Shown piece by piece: positions 1 through 11,245 of a stretch of DNA of 64,000 nt; position 1 is the stretch's first letter, and each line of letters begins with the position of its first letter. The DNA lies in assembly GCF_029168945.1 (NCBI RefSeq), contig NC_083602.1, forward strand, positions 70,142,600 through 70,206,599. The letters are read 5' to 3'. Below the pieces are notes generated by a model, which did not search any database, was not told where the DNA came from, and was given only the letters and a program-made list of their open reading frames with translations. Origin of the DNA: Cannabis sativa (lineage: Eukaryota > Streptophyta > Magnoliopsida > Rosales > Cannabaceae). The translations under genes and the position numbers were made by a program.

Positions 1-602
1 TTTCGGCCCTCTTTGAGCAGCAAGGAGGAGGAGTTTTCCTTGGTGATTCAAGCCCTTTTTGTGTTGATTTTATGATCCATAGTTACTTGTAAGTGGTTCT
101 CAACTATTCTTTTTGTTCTTGATGTTTTTGAGATGAAAATGGTAGGTTGCATGTTAGTTTGTAAAGCTGTATGTTGCTGTGTTTAATTGTTGTTTCCAGT
201 AGCTTAATTAGGTTTTATATGGATGGATTATATAGGTTTTAATGCATGCTAGTGGTGTTGTTTAAAGCTTTGAATTTCCTATGCAAATATGTGATTTTTG
301 AATGAAATGGTTCTATTTGTTGCTGTGAAGTTGCTGGATGTTCTCTATAGTTTTCAGAGGTGATTATATGCTAGTTTAAGTAGATTTAAGCTAGTGGAAT
401 GCATGTTTAGGTGGATTTGCTCAAGCTTGAGTTTGGAACTCAAAGCTTGAGCTCCAATGGTGATTTTTGTATATGTGGTTTCTGGGTGGTTTTGAGGCCT
501 TAGATTTGTTCTTTGGGGTGTTTAGAGCAGGTCTGGAAAGTTTGGTACCAATTGGGGTTGAATTGGTCGAGTTATGAAAATTTTAGTTGGCTGCCTGCGA
601 GG

Positions 603-674
603 AACCGGAATTCCGGTTGCACATCCGGAATTCCGGATGAGGGTTCTGAATTTTCCAGAACCGGAATTCTGGTT
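603..674. repeat. cluster of CCGGAATTCCGG palindromes
   Basis: There are two perfect 16-bp palindromes, AACCGGAATTCCGGTT at 603-618 and ATCCGGAATTCCGGAT at 623-638. A diverged third copy, AACCGGAATTCTGGTT, lies at 659-674, and CAACCG/CGGTTG arms follow near 679-697. The block could fold into adjacent hairpins or bind a dimeric factor. It lies inside the LTR; its role is unknown. Confidence 0.75.
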
Positions 675-1029
675 GGGCAACCGATCTACCGGTTGGGGAA
701 AATTCAGGGACCCTAGTTTTCCTCGTTTTTATGTTTTAGGGGGTATTGCCATGCTTTTTATCGATAGGGAAACTTTTAGTTCTTAGTTTTAGTCCCCGGG
801 AAGTGATTTAGCGTGTCACTTATAGCGTTGTGATTTTTATGGTTTAGGAGCCAGTAATCCGCCGCTCAGCTTCAGTTCCAGTCAGGTTGACCGGCACACC
901 TGAAATCGGAATCCAGGTAAGATTAGTATAACAGTATGCATATGTAGATTACATGTTTAGCGTGCATGTAGGAAGCCTGCTAGATTACATTAGCTGTGTA
1001 TTTAGGCTTCGAACCATCCAACCCTGTCA

Positions 1030-1186
1030 CGTCGGTACAGGCTGGAGTATGACCAGCAGCCGGAGTATGACCGGTTCGACCGATCAGGCTGACATTTGGT
1101 TGGTGGTTCAGTGCTATTGACCTATCCCGTCGGTACAGGCTGGAGTATGACCAGCAGCCGGAGTATGACCGGTTCGACCGATCAGG
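1030..1186. repeat. 59-bp direct repeat, two copies
   Basis: The 59-bp unit at 1030-1088 recurs at 1128-1186, separated by 39 bp. Each unit itself contains two GGAGTATGACC words about 20 bp apart. The copies look identical by eye. It is a short LTR-internal repeat. Confidence 0.85.
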
Positions 1187-1227
1187 AGGATACTTGTCAA
1201 TAGTACCGTCCCTGTGAACGTTCAAAA

Positions 1228-1320
1228 CTCAGTACCATGTTGGACATGGCAGTAGTGGCTCAGTACCATGTTGGACATGGCAGTAGCGGGACTCAGTATC
1301 GTGTTGGACACGGCAGTTAG
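1228..1320. repeat. 31-33 bp tandem repeat, three copies
   Basis: Units start at 1228, 1259 and 1292 and share CTCAGTACCATGTTGGACAT. The third copy has A/G and C/T changes (GTATCGTGTTGGACACGG). Each unit holds the inverted pair CCATGT/ACATGG. It lies inside the LTR fragment. Confidence 0.8.
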
Positions 1321-1730
1321 AATTATGTATGATATTATTATGCTTTTCTTACTGAGTCTGTCGACTCACAGTTTATGTTCATGTGTAGGTAAAGGCAAGG
1401 CTATAGCTGATGGACCGTGAGCGAGCTTATGAGATTGTACATGTCGGGGCGGTTAGGCCTGGAGCGTACGATCCTCGAGACAGCAAGGCTGAATTTTGTA
1501 ACTGGTCGTTAGACGACTTTTAATTTTATGTAATAGTTAAACAGTTAAAACTTTTGTAAATGATTTTATAAATCGGGATCCCGAGTCTTTTGTAATATGG
1601 TTTATAAGTTTAATTAAAAAGCAAAATTTTAATTAATCACGTTTTTCCATAAACCTCGTTGATTAGCAACGAGCTGCACAGTACGTTTACAAAATCACGT
1701 AATACGCCTAAGATAGTTAGGGTGTTACAT

Positions 1731-2600
1731 CGAAGTTCTACCAGTTTCACAATGACTTCGGCCATCACACCAATGAGTGTCAAAATTTGAAGAGGGAAAT
1801 TGAATACCTTAATGGCAAAACAATCCCCACTTGTGTTGTTATGTTCACAATGACCAAACTCAGGCAAAAGTTTCCAAGAACGAAGATCCAATGCCACCAC
1901 GAGTGGCAGGACATTTAAGGGTAATTATTGGCAGACCCCACAATATAGGTAAGACTATATAAGGTAGGGAGAGCTATGCTTGGACACTCCTTCACGAGCC
2001 GGATAGCGACATCCTAGTAGTTGAAGATAGGGGCTTTAGGCAACCAACGCTTCAAGAGCGAACAATTTCTTTCACAAAAGAAGACGATGCTCAAGTCAGC
2101 TTCTCGCACAACTACCTCCTTGTCATTACTGCACAAATCAGGAATATGACCGTAGCAAGATGCATGATGGATGATGGAGCCACCTCCAACATTATTTTTA
2201 AGCTAACATATAAAAAGATGGGGCTCTAAATCACCGACTTGGCACCCTACAATCAAGTGATGTATGGCTTTTTGGCAAGGCATCACACCAGTCGGGTATA
2301 TTAGGTTACCCCTCATAGTTGGAGAAAATCCAACAACAAAAGCTTTGATGGCGCACTTTGTCGTAATTAACATTCGATCAGCCTTCAACACCATGATAGG
2401 CCGACCAACCCTCAATAACCTGAAGGCAGTAACATCCATCTACCACCTATGCCTCAAATTTCCAACAAGGCATGGGGTACGATGCGTGAGGGGAGACCAA
2501 CACTCTGCCAATTACTGTTACAACGTGGCTCTAGCCAGTGCTAAGAAAGAGAAGATGCTCGCTAAGAGCTATGAAGAAGAGCCCAATAAAAAGCAATGAA
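1731..2600 (+). pseudogene. gag 3' end and protease relic of element H
   Basis: Translation near 1732-1810 gives FYQFHNDFGHHTNECQNL, a gag knuckle lacking its first Cys, aligned to CEYHNDIGHSTNEC in A and F. Further on (about 2040-2600) the frame matches the protease to pre-RT region of A, including KAVTSIYHLCLKFPT. The open piece 2264-2599 covers only the last part. A diverged protease-like motif (MMDDGATSNIIF) can be read near 2162-2200 where A has IDNGSSVNLL. Non-functional. Confidence 0.7.
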
Positions 2601-4140
2601 GTCCAGCCCAAAGCGAGGCCATAAACATAGATCCTCGATTTGAGGATCCTGCAGGAAGCTTTGGACCTGTAGAAGAGTTTGAAGAAGTGGAGGTTGATCC
2701 CAATTTCTAAACAAGAAGACTGAAGATTAAAAAAGGTTTAGTCCTAAAGATTAAATCAATACTGACAAGATTTCTTATGGTGAACCTAGACCTTTTTGCA
2801 TGGTCACATGTAGACATTGTCAGAATTGACCCATCCATTATGACCCATGCACTCAACATCGATCAAAACATTTGACCTATTCAACAAAAAAGGAGGTTGT
2901 TGGACAAGGAGCACTCCCAAGCTCTCAAAGATGAGGTCGAGAGGCTACAAGCCAACAACTTAACACAGAGGCATTATATCCACTCTGGGTGTCCAACCCA
3001 GTACTTGTGCCCAAACCCAAGAAAAAGTGGAGAGTATGCACTGAATTCATCAAGCTGAACAAAGCATGTGCAAAGGACTGCTTTCCACTTACCAAATTGA
3101 CCAGCTTATAGATGCCACAGTTGGCCATGAAATCCTAAGTTTCATGGACACGAATTCATGTTACAATCAAATAAAGATGCAAGATGCATCCACCAGATTA
3201 GTGGCACACTACCTTCATGACAAACTTAGGCATGTACTGCTAGAAAGTCATGCCCTTCGGGCTAAGAAATGCAAGGGCCACGTATTAGAGGCTAGTGAAC
3301 ATGATGTTCAAAAATCTCATAAGCCATAATATGGAGGTGTATGTGGACAACATGCTTGTCATGTCCAAAAAGGTTGGGGGTATGTGGAGGACCTAGATGA
3401 ATGCTTTAAAATCCTTCATAGATACAACATGAAGCTTAAACTCCTTAAATGCTCTTTTGGTGTAGACTTTGGAAAATTCCTTGGCTTCATAGTCAACGCC
3501 AGGGGAATAGAAGCAAACCCAGACAAGATCCAAGTCTTTTTGGAAATGAAGCGGCCCACAATTATGAAGGAAGTACAAAGCCTAACAGGACACATTGTTG
3601 TATTAAGCAGATTTGTGTACAAACAGACAAATGTGTACCCTTCTTTAACATTCTCAGAGGCAATAGAAAATTCGAGTGGATAGAGGAATGTGGAAACACA
3701 TTCTAGGAGCTGAATAAACAATTGGCTCAACAACCTGTATTTTCCAAACCCCTAGACAATGAAGAGCTACACGTGTACCTAGAAGTCACAAAACATGTTT
3801 TGAGTGATGTCCTCATAAGAGAAGAAGATGGTGTACGACATCCTATATACTACATCATCAAAAGACTAATCGACACTAGTCGATACTCACTTATAGGAAG
3901 TTGACTTACAGCTTGCTCTTGGCTTCCAGAAAGCTAAGACCCTACATCTAGGCACACCCCATAAAGGTGTAGACTGATTAACCATTGCAGCAAGTTTTAC
4001 AGAAACTTTAAGCATCAGGTCGACTACTCAAATGGGCCATTGAGCTTGGCTAGTTTGAGATCACATATCAACCAACAATAGCCATAAAGGGTCAAGCCCT
4101 TGCCAACTTCGTGGCTTAGTGCACAAAATCATCTCTTGAA
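2601..4140 (+). pseudogene. reverse transcriptase and first RNase H relic of element H
   Basis: RT blocks can be followed through several frames: the region before the first catalytic Asp near 3000-3170, then MEVYVDNMLVMSK near 3331 and FGKFLGFIVNARGIEANPDK near 3470. The catalytic YVDD of A reads YVDN here, so the second Asp is lost. A diverged RNase H follows (about 3720-4140), ending in AIKGQALANFVA, parallel to IKGQALADFI in A. Stops and shifts are frequent, for example near 3329, 3683 and 3904. Confidence 0.75.
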
Positions 4141-5560
4141 ATATCTCAAGATTCAAGAGAAAAGTACGAGCCAGAGAAAAAGCGAGAGCAAGAGCAGCAA
4201 CAACAACCTGAACTGACATGGAAACTCCATGTTGATGGAAGTTGCACTGACCAATTGTTCGGTGCAGGCATTTCCTTTATAACACTTGGGAGCAGCAACT
4301 TCATGGAGCAATCAAATTTGACTTCAGGGCCTCAAATAATGAGGTTTAATACGAAGTGTTGATAGTCAACCTCAAGCTGGCACATGAAGTACGAGCTGAA
4401 CACCTGGCATATTCAGCGATTCTCAACTAGTTGTGAATCATATTTTAGGTGAATACACAACTCGAGGAGAAAAAATGGTGCCCTACTTAAGAAAAATCAT
4501 TGGCTTACTAAGTTAGCTCAAAGAAAACACAATCAGGAAGATCCCTATAGAGCAAAATGGTATAGCAAATGCACTTGCCTGTCTAGCAAGTAGCACCATT
4601 ACCAACAAGATCAAATTTGTGACAATACAGTTCCTAGAAGAACCCAACATTACCATCCCAAAAAAGGTCAACATGTTGGATGACACTCTAACATGGATGA
4701 CACCTATTGTAGCATACCTCCAATCCGAAGCCTTGCTAGAAGACAAGAATGAAGCAAGAAAGATAAGATGAAAAGTTGCTATGTATCTAATCCTAGAAAG
4801 AGTAATGTACTGACGGAACTTTTCCATGCTGCTCTTAAGGTGTGTCATCAACTAACTTTGAGCGGTTAATGATAGAAGTACATGAAGGATTCTATGGCAA
4901 CCATGTCGGGGGGAAAAACTATCCAAGAAGATACTTTGATAGGGGTACTTCTGGCCAACAATGATCGAGGACTCGATCGACTATGTTAAAAGATGTGAGA
5001 AGTGCTAGAGATTCTTGAAAAATTCCAAGGGATACACCCAATGAGCTCACGATGATGTAGTCTCCTTCGCCCTTTGCAGTTTGGGCAAACTCCATTTTCT
5101 CTAGCTTATGGCTATGAGGCGATGTTGCTTGTAGAGGTAGTGCCACCATCTCACAGGAAAACAACTTATGACCAAAAAACAAACAACATCATGCTGACAG
5201 AATCCCTTAATGAAGTAGAAGAAAGAATAGATCCAGCTAACCTAAAGATGCAGGCCTACCAACAAAAGGTAGCAAGACACTTCAACAAGCAAGTCAAGGA
5301 CATGAAATTCTTCATAGGAGACTTGGTGCTCCGAAAAGTGTTCCTAAAAACTAAAGATTCAACGGCAGGAGTGTCCAGACCTAACTAGGAAGGCCCCTAT
5401 TTAAGTTAAAGAGATAACTTGTAAGGGAGCCTTCAATCTTGGAAGGTACAACGAGAACATGTAGCTCGTTCTCCTACCAAGATATTCGAATGGAGAGCAC
5501 CTTTGCAAATACTATCGGTAACCACCTTACAAACACTAAACCAAAGTAACAGTTCTACAT
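4141..5560 (+). pseudogene. second RNase H and deleted integrase relic of element H
   Basis: WKLHVDGSCTDQLFGAG near 4220 starts the archaeal-type RNase H as in A (WRVFVDGAS). The integrase zinc-finger side follows at about 4860-5040. At about 5079 the frame jumps from PFAVW straight to the region matching SPFSMAYGCEAM of A. The DDE catalytic core is therefore deleted; A has roughly 420 bp more at this place. The C-terminal part (5074-5388) remains open, with IGDLVLRKVF. Confidence 0.75.
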
Positions 5561-6699
5561 ATTCAACATTATAGTGCAAAAGATCTAGTAATCACGACCC
5601 TTTGGGTGAGGTGTCTCACTGTTCTTCAATGGTGGCCTCTGCTATGCAAGGAAAGCAGAGGTAGCCACTTGATATCTAGAAGCAAAAATGTGTAATGTAA
5701 GCTTGTAGATTAAATTTATATAAGTTGCACAGAAACAAAGACCAATTAATGAATAAAAAATAATCTTTATGTTCAATTTATTGTGTCTAAACCACTTGCT
5801 AACAAGATTAACTTCTCAAAGGTATTCTTTTTTCAGTTCCACATGCATACAATAGACAGCACCCCAAGACAAGTCCCATGCAAGGTTTAAGAAACATGGT
5901 GAATTATAAGTGACCAAGAGACTGTAAGTCTGCATATTCACTTGGGGGGCACCCACACCTTATAATGCATCAAACTAGCATAAAAAACTTATGCTGAGAA
6001 ATTTTAACACTTAGAATAAGCTACTAAATCTGCCTCTAAGTGAAGTGCAGGCATACTTTAGCTTAACATAAAGAAAAGTAAATCTAGATACTTACATGTT
6101 AAGGCCATAAGAAGATAGCGAGGATTAAACACTGTCTGGTCCGTCACACAATTCATGATAAAAAAGCAACAAGGCCAAATAATAGTAGTGTTCAAAAAAC
6201 AAGGGCCTATAGGCCAAAGATACAAACATGAAGGCCCTGGGGCTGAAAATAAGTAATGTTCTGAAAGTAAAAGGCTAGAGGCCGTACAGAACATGAAAAT
6301 ATTATCTATATTATACAGCCGTAATTCTGAATACTATTAATGAAAATACTGTCTATATGTGTATAGGGGTAGGTGGACCTGAGTTTGAAGCTGCAAGATT
6401 TGGATCGCAAGAGACTAGGCTGGCCATAGCATCCATAGTTTGGCTGGCCTGGTGGTCAAAATCCTGGCCGGCCACCTATTTAGCAAGTGGGTCGACCAGC
6501 ACCTTATCATGGTTCCCCAAGGATGACCCCTCTTGATAGGCGGTGATCTAGCCTGATCCTAATCAGCTCTCGAACAACATCTTTCCCCAAGCCAGTGCGC
6601 TCTCCAAGAAAGCCTCACTGCCCATGTATGATAGATCAGCTCTGGGGGTTACGTGGCTTGAAATCATAGATGAGTTTTAAGGACAAGCCAACATAATCA
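5561..6699. other. spacer of element H with no recognisable gene
   Basis: AT-rich non-coding sequence lies between the pol relic and the antisense relic, where A and F carry their 3' spacer. CCTTTGGG-like words near 5599 recall the CCCAAAGGGCAGG repeats of A and F. Words of the TGGCTGGCC type begin near 6418. I see no convincing gene. Confidence 0.5.
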
Positions 6700-8886
6700 T
6701 CCCTTTGGGCATGCTGGCAATCAAGAGTCGCAGTCGGTCTCTCTTTATGCCCTGTGACTTCAAACTCCCTCCGGTTTCTCCACAAGAAGAGCTTCAACCT
6801 CAAACATGGCCTTGTCCTTTGGCAGAAGGGAGGCCTCCATGGTCTTCATCTAATCCCAAAGGGCATCTGAGGACCCCTAGGAGCTATCACGTGAAGAGCT
6901 CAACTTCATCAAGGCCTGAAAGAAAAACAAGACAAATCAGTATCAAAGTACAACACTGGCCGGCTAGCCTCTCTCTGAAGTTGCTATGGCCAACCAGCCC
7001 CTCAAGAGATACAACCTTGGCCGACCAGGACCATGCAGCAAATCCCTTGGTTGACCAACTTACTGAAGTGTTAGAAAGATGAAGAAAGCTAAAAGTACAA
7101 CTTACCATAGATAGATCCCAAAGGCCAGTTGAGTAGAGCCTATCTATCTTGCCATCACCAAGCTCCTTGAGCTCGTTATTCATGAATGGAATAGCTCTCT
7201 CTATACATCTATGGGCTAACTCCATAGCCCTCTACCCTACAGCTGAGCCTGCTCCTCAATCGGGCCTTTGAGCACCTTGGCCCCTATGTCGTTCGCTCCA
7301 AACAAGAGGATCATGTATCATGAGTTGCCCACCTAGTGCAGGCCATGGTGGAGGAGGAGGCAAAGATGATCCAACATCATCTCCGCCACGAGAGGTCCGG
7401 GCTACCTTGGCCCTTAGTCATGCTGAAGGCTCATCAGAAGGTTCCCCCAGTGAGGCCTCTCAACCTGGAAGACATATCTACAAAAAGAAAGTAGCAAAGT
7501 CAGACTACAAGTCATAAATATTCAATGCAAGACAAGAATGTAAAAGATGGCGCTATCAACTATCAAACACCATCATCCTCAGAAGACGAACTATCACAAT
7601 CATCGACAATTTCCTTGCCCTTGCCTCTAGATGTAGGCAAAGGGCGAGCAGGTTCCTCAAAAGTCTAGCCTCCAGGCCTAATCCAGAGAGTAGCATCACA
7701 AATATGACCCCTGCTGGCCAAGCATCAGTGAAGGGCCTTCTCTCTCCTCTTAATATTCTGAGTTATACGAGATAAAGGTACATCATCGTACAAGTCAGGA
7801 ACTTGTCCATCTCCAGTGCAAGCTCCCTCTACAGCTAGGGCTCCTAGAACTCCTGGAATAGGAGGGTACAAACCATACCTTTGGAAACTGGCCACATAGG
7901 TCAACCGAAGTAGATTTTTCTTCTCCGGTAAGAGTGACAGAATATGGTTTGCCCTATCCCTCATTTGCAATGTGGGGATAGACCGTTTGAAGAACGCACC
8001 GTGTTGGAACTCGTAGTATCCAATCCTTTAAATTCCCTAAGCAATAAAGTACCTCTTGGCATACCTACAAACTTTTAACATAGCTGCATTATTGGTATCA
8101 CCCAACCACTAGTGGCCAACCTGACTGAAGTAGAAGTACCCTATCCTATTCTGCTTCGGAGTAGACTTCAGATGAATATAGTTTATGATCTCATAAGGAG
8201 TAGGTTGAGGCCATCCTAGCTCCCTATAAAAAAATACATCACTGAAAGGTACTTGATAATTTTTTGGGTGATTTATGTCGGACACATCCCAAAGTAAGCA
8301 GCAATGTCTCTAAGGTATGGATGAAGCAGCAACATGGCCTCCTACTCAATGTGATGCTCTGACCAAGCCAACAAAACTAGGGGGAGCCGATGTCCCCTCT
8401 CATCTCTACGATGTATTTCACAATGGACACCCCTCACTAAAGCACTAGCAGGTACCATGCTAATATCATCATTAGAGAGGGTAAAAGTAGGTGAGAACCA
8501 ACTGTCTCCCTGTGATCTCACATCCGAATCTCAGGCTCAAAAGACTGAGCCAAGACGTGATCCAAGAGTAACACTGAAGGTTCACCAAGCCTATTATGTG
8601 TGTTATCATCAGCATTGTAGGTACCCAAAGGGCGGTTGGAGAGGACAATACAAGTCTTGTACCTCTTTCTCTTAACTCGTGCGGCCTTCTCAAGATCAGA
8701 CTCAGTATCGGGACACTCAGCCCCTTAGTCGACCTCAAGAACCTCTACTTGGTCAACCTCTAGATAAATATCAACATAAGGCTAAGTAGGCTCGTCTACA
8801 ATCCTGACCCGACTCCTTGTAGCCACTCTGGCTACATGGGGGTCGCACAAAGACGCTCTATGACAAGTCTTCTTTGTCTGGGCCAT
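6700..8886 (-). pseudogene. decayed antisense gene of element H (PF04195-like)
   Basis: On the minus strand an ATG at 8886 starts MAQTKKTCHRASLCDPHVAR. Further down (about 8350-8100) broken frames read LLHPYLRDIAAYFGMCP, then YFFIG and YFYFSQVG. These correspond in order to the LPLQDYFVNFLVFVGLAP region of the antisense gene in A. Charged segments near 7225-6750 sit where the coiled-coil exon would be. Many stops and shifts are present. The position downstream of pol and on the opposite strand is the same as in A, F and E. Confidence 0.6.
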
Positions 8887-9221
8887 AATCACATGATGAC
8901 TAAGGGACCTACGCGGATGTCACTTCCCTTATCCAACACTCAAAGCCTCCTGCAAAGAAGAGATAAGGGGAGGTGAGCAACTTGACAAAGCTACGAACAC
9001 ATTCTAGTCAACAGTTGCTAAGGGTACACTCTAGGTAAATCACAGTGCACGAGATCAATTATCGACCAAGTACCGCGTTAAGTACACTTACTTATACATA
9101 TGATAAGTCCTAAGTTATACAATTAACTATAATGGACTCACTATGGAGCCTTATTAAAGTTCCCAAGGAGAACCACGCATAAGACTACAGCTGTATATGC
9201 CTCCAAGGTCATCACGAGACC

Positions 9222-9545
9222 CTAGCCGAGGTCAGCAGAGGGTAAAAAACTGGTCAGCCTTGGCTGACCAGGGTTCCAAGCCATAAAGGTCGGCCAAACT
9301 TGATGACCCGGCCAAAGGATAGCAAGAAATCCATTTTCTAGGCATAGGCTAGCTAACCTATGGTGTATACCCCCTTGGCTGGCCAGACCCCTTAATAGCC
9401 ACCCTTGGCTGCCTAGGAATCCATTTTCTAGGAATAGGCTGGCCAGCCTATGGGGTATACCCCTTTGGCCAGCCATACCCCTTAATCGTCACCCTTGGTC
9501 GACCAAGTCTTAAATAAGACATCATTGGCTGGCTAAGACTTGTAC
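9222..9545. repeat. degenerate tandem repeats rich in TGGC(T/C)GGCCA
   Basis: Words such as TTGGCTGACCAGG, GGCTGGCCAGCCTATGG and AATCCATTTTCTAGG recur. A unit of roughly 90-100 bp is seen twice at about 9320-9400 and 9415-9495. The same TGGCTGGCC vocabulary appears near 6420-7030 and again at 32878-32920, beyond the copia insertion. That supports both sides being one element. Confidence 0.6.
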
Positions 9546-10118
9546 GGATCCAAAAATGTGTTTTTTCAAGAACTCAAACACATTCTTCATGTTCTTCGTG
9601 ACTCAAAGAGCCTAGAATCACAATAAAGGTTAGATTCAGATCATTTTCATCTAGAAATCACACATTATGTATTCTAAGGCTATCATGTGGATCAAAATAC
9701 CAAAATGACAACAATCTAATGTAGGAATCAAAGTATATTCGCAGCAAAGAATAATGCTCATACATTCATGGCGTAAACTACCAAATTAAGTGAAATAGCG
9801 GGAATAGAAAGCTTACCAACTACAAGAAATCGGTGAGGAAGAATGTAGGAAGCTTGGATCGTCGAAATTGCACAAAAATTCTAAGAGAATGGCACTAGGT
9901 GGGTTCAGCCCTCTAGAGAGAAGGAGTAGACTCTTTAAATGTCAATTTCTAGTGAGAGAAGTAAAAGTAAAAACTAAAAAGGGTTTTTCCCCCAAAAGCA
10001 CTTATATAGTACATGTGGAGCCCCTTCTTCAGTTACTTCACCTACGCAACAAAGAGAGAAATAACGCAGTTAGTTTACTGCATCAAATAAGATCAGATAA
10101 ACAAGCCGAAGCATTTCA
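9546..10118. other. 3' region of element H before the copia insertion
   Basis: Non-coding sequence without a credible reading frame. It ends in the TTTCA copy at 10114-10118 that flanks copia element B. Confidence 0.5.
10114..10118. repeat. target site duplication TTTCA of element B (left)
   Basis: It directly precedes the TG of the 5' LTR and matches 32401-32405 after the CA of the 3' LTR. Confidence 0.9.
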
Positions 10119-10402
10119 TGTTGGGTTTTATGCCCTAAATAAAATTCATTTCATATAATCAGATTTACTTCTTAATAAAGATCAAAAATAACATTTTATG
10201 TTGCATGGTTCACATGATTTATTTCATGATTATATGTATATAATGTATGAATTCTTTTTAAGTCCAGAACATATGAGTTTGTTAAAGATTATAGTGTTGC
10301 CAGCACAGTGGAATATAATCTTAATTATATGTTCAAAAGTTTATTCCCTGATTTGTCAGAACACTGGATTTAGACTGACATGGTATAATCACCGATAGGT
10401 AT
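10119..10402 (+). repeat. 5' LTR of element B, first part
   Basis: The first 284 bp align with the 3' LTR of B from 30577. The alignment breaks at GATAGGTAT where element A is inserted and resumes at 22948. Confidence 0.9.
10398..10402. repeat. target site duplication GGTAT of element A (left)
   Basis: It matches 22943-22947. The uninterrupted site GATAGGTATTCTTAC is preserved in the 3' LTR of B, with GGTAT at 30855-30859. Confidence 0.95.
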
Positions 10403-11182
10403 TGTTGCTCCTAAATTCGCCCAATATACGTGGACCAGTCAAGAGGGAACACGTGGATCAGATAACTTGGAAAGATTTGCTAAGTCTTTTTATGCCACCA
10501 GGAAGCGCTATTAACATGGGTCCCGGAGGAGACACCCGGAGTATAAGCTACTCCCGGAAGCTAGTATAGCGTGAAGGCTCTCCGGGATGTGTCAGGTCTC
10601 TCCCGAGAAATCAAGTCGCATTTAATGCTGCATGGGAGGAAGCGTGTTGGGACTGTAACACGCAATAAAGTCTGACGGCACAACCCCCAAACAGCAGCGC
10701 TACAGTAATGATCATTTAAGTCTAGCGACGGCTACTCTGCGAAGAGTCACGTCAATCATAAGACAAAAAGGACATTCTCCATAAAAACCCTACAGCACCT
10801 AGGGATTTGACCATGCATCACCCATGGTATATTCATCGGAAATGCCCAACTTTATGGATACTTACAGATACATGTGTAAGAACAATTCTAGGGATTACCC
10901 CGCCAAAACACTATAAATACCCCCTCAAAGCTCATTTAATGGGGTCGGAGAATCTTGGTTGCAAAAGAGCAAGAAGAGAAAAACTCACCAAGAACATTCT
11001 CTGTGTTTAAGGGAAAAAACATTCTCTCAAGTGTAAAATCTGTATTAAATACATCCATTAATGACAGTGGCTCGTGGACTAAGGCTCATTAACGCTCCAA
11101 CCACGTAAAAAGTCTTCATCTCGCTTTCTTACAGCTTATTATTAAAATATATTTCAATAGTTGCCGAAAACCTCGGTCAACA
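10403..11182 (+). repeat. 5' LTR of element A
   Basis: 780 bp, TGTTGCTCC...GGTCAACA. It carries the promoter-like TATAAATA at 10912-10919. The 67-codon open frame inside it (10807-11010) recurs at 22567-22770 only because the LTRs are copies. Confidence 0.97.
10912..10919 (+). promoter_or_regulatory. TATA box of element A 5' LTR
   Basis: CTATAAATACCCC is conserved in all four LTRs of the family (10912, 22672, 48435, 59958). It is the likely core promoter for the genomic RNA, with transcription expected about 30 bp downstream near 10945. Confidence 0.75.
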
Positions 11183-11185
11183 TTT

Positions 11186-11203
11186 TGGTGCTTTCATTGA
11201 GAG
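11186..11203 (+). promoter_or_regulatory. primer binding site of element A
   Basis: TGGTGCTTTCATTGAGAG starts 3 nt after the LTR end and begins with TGG, the complement of a tRNA CCA end. The same stretch follows the LTR of F (48709-48726). I could not assign the tRNA. Confidence 0.7.
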
Positions 11204-11245
11204 CTGAGGAAAGCTGCTTCGCAACAAGCATTTAACTTCACGATA

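Larger units (their letters stand above)
1..1729 (+). mobile_element. 3' part of a gypsy-type LTR (start lies outside the window)
   Basis: No long reading frame is present. The segment ends in GGGTGTTACA at 1729, a terminus I associate with chromovirus (Tekay-like) LTRs. At 1730 the sequence changes abruptly to the gag knuckle of a different, Tat-like element, so this looks like a solo LTR or the end of an element inserted into that relic. It contains two short tandem-repeat blocks and a cluster of CCGGAATTCCGG palindromes. The left boundary and left target duplication are not visible, so solo versus full element cannot be decided and the family is inferred from the end motif only. Confidence 0.5.
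1730..10118 (+). mobile_element. element H, decayed Tat-like Ty3/gypsy retrotransposon (left part)
   Basis: Order on the + strand: gag knuckle, protease, RT, RNase H, second RNase H, integrase, then a spacer and an antisense gene relic on the - strand. This is the same architecture as the younger elements A and F, but sequence similarity is patchy and every frame is broken by stops and shifts. The copia element B is inserted at 10114-10118/32401-32405, and H continues at 32596. The 5' LTR and most of gag are missing because another LTR sits at 1-1729. Confidence 0.75.

Noticed and set aside
9222..9476. 84-codon minus-strand frame with repeated ASLCLENGFL-like units
   Set aside because: It is a translation of a degenerate non-coding tandem repeat in element H.
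10807..11010. 67-codon open frame, also at 22567-22770, and a related one at 59796-59984
   Set aside because: It lies inside the LTRs of A and F. It is identical between A's LTRs only because they are copies, and it spans the LTR TATA box.
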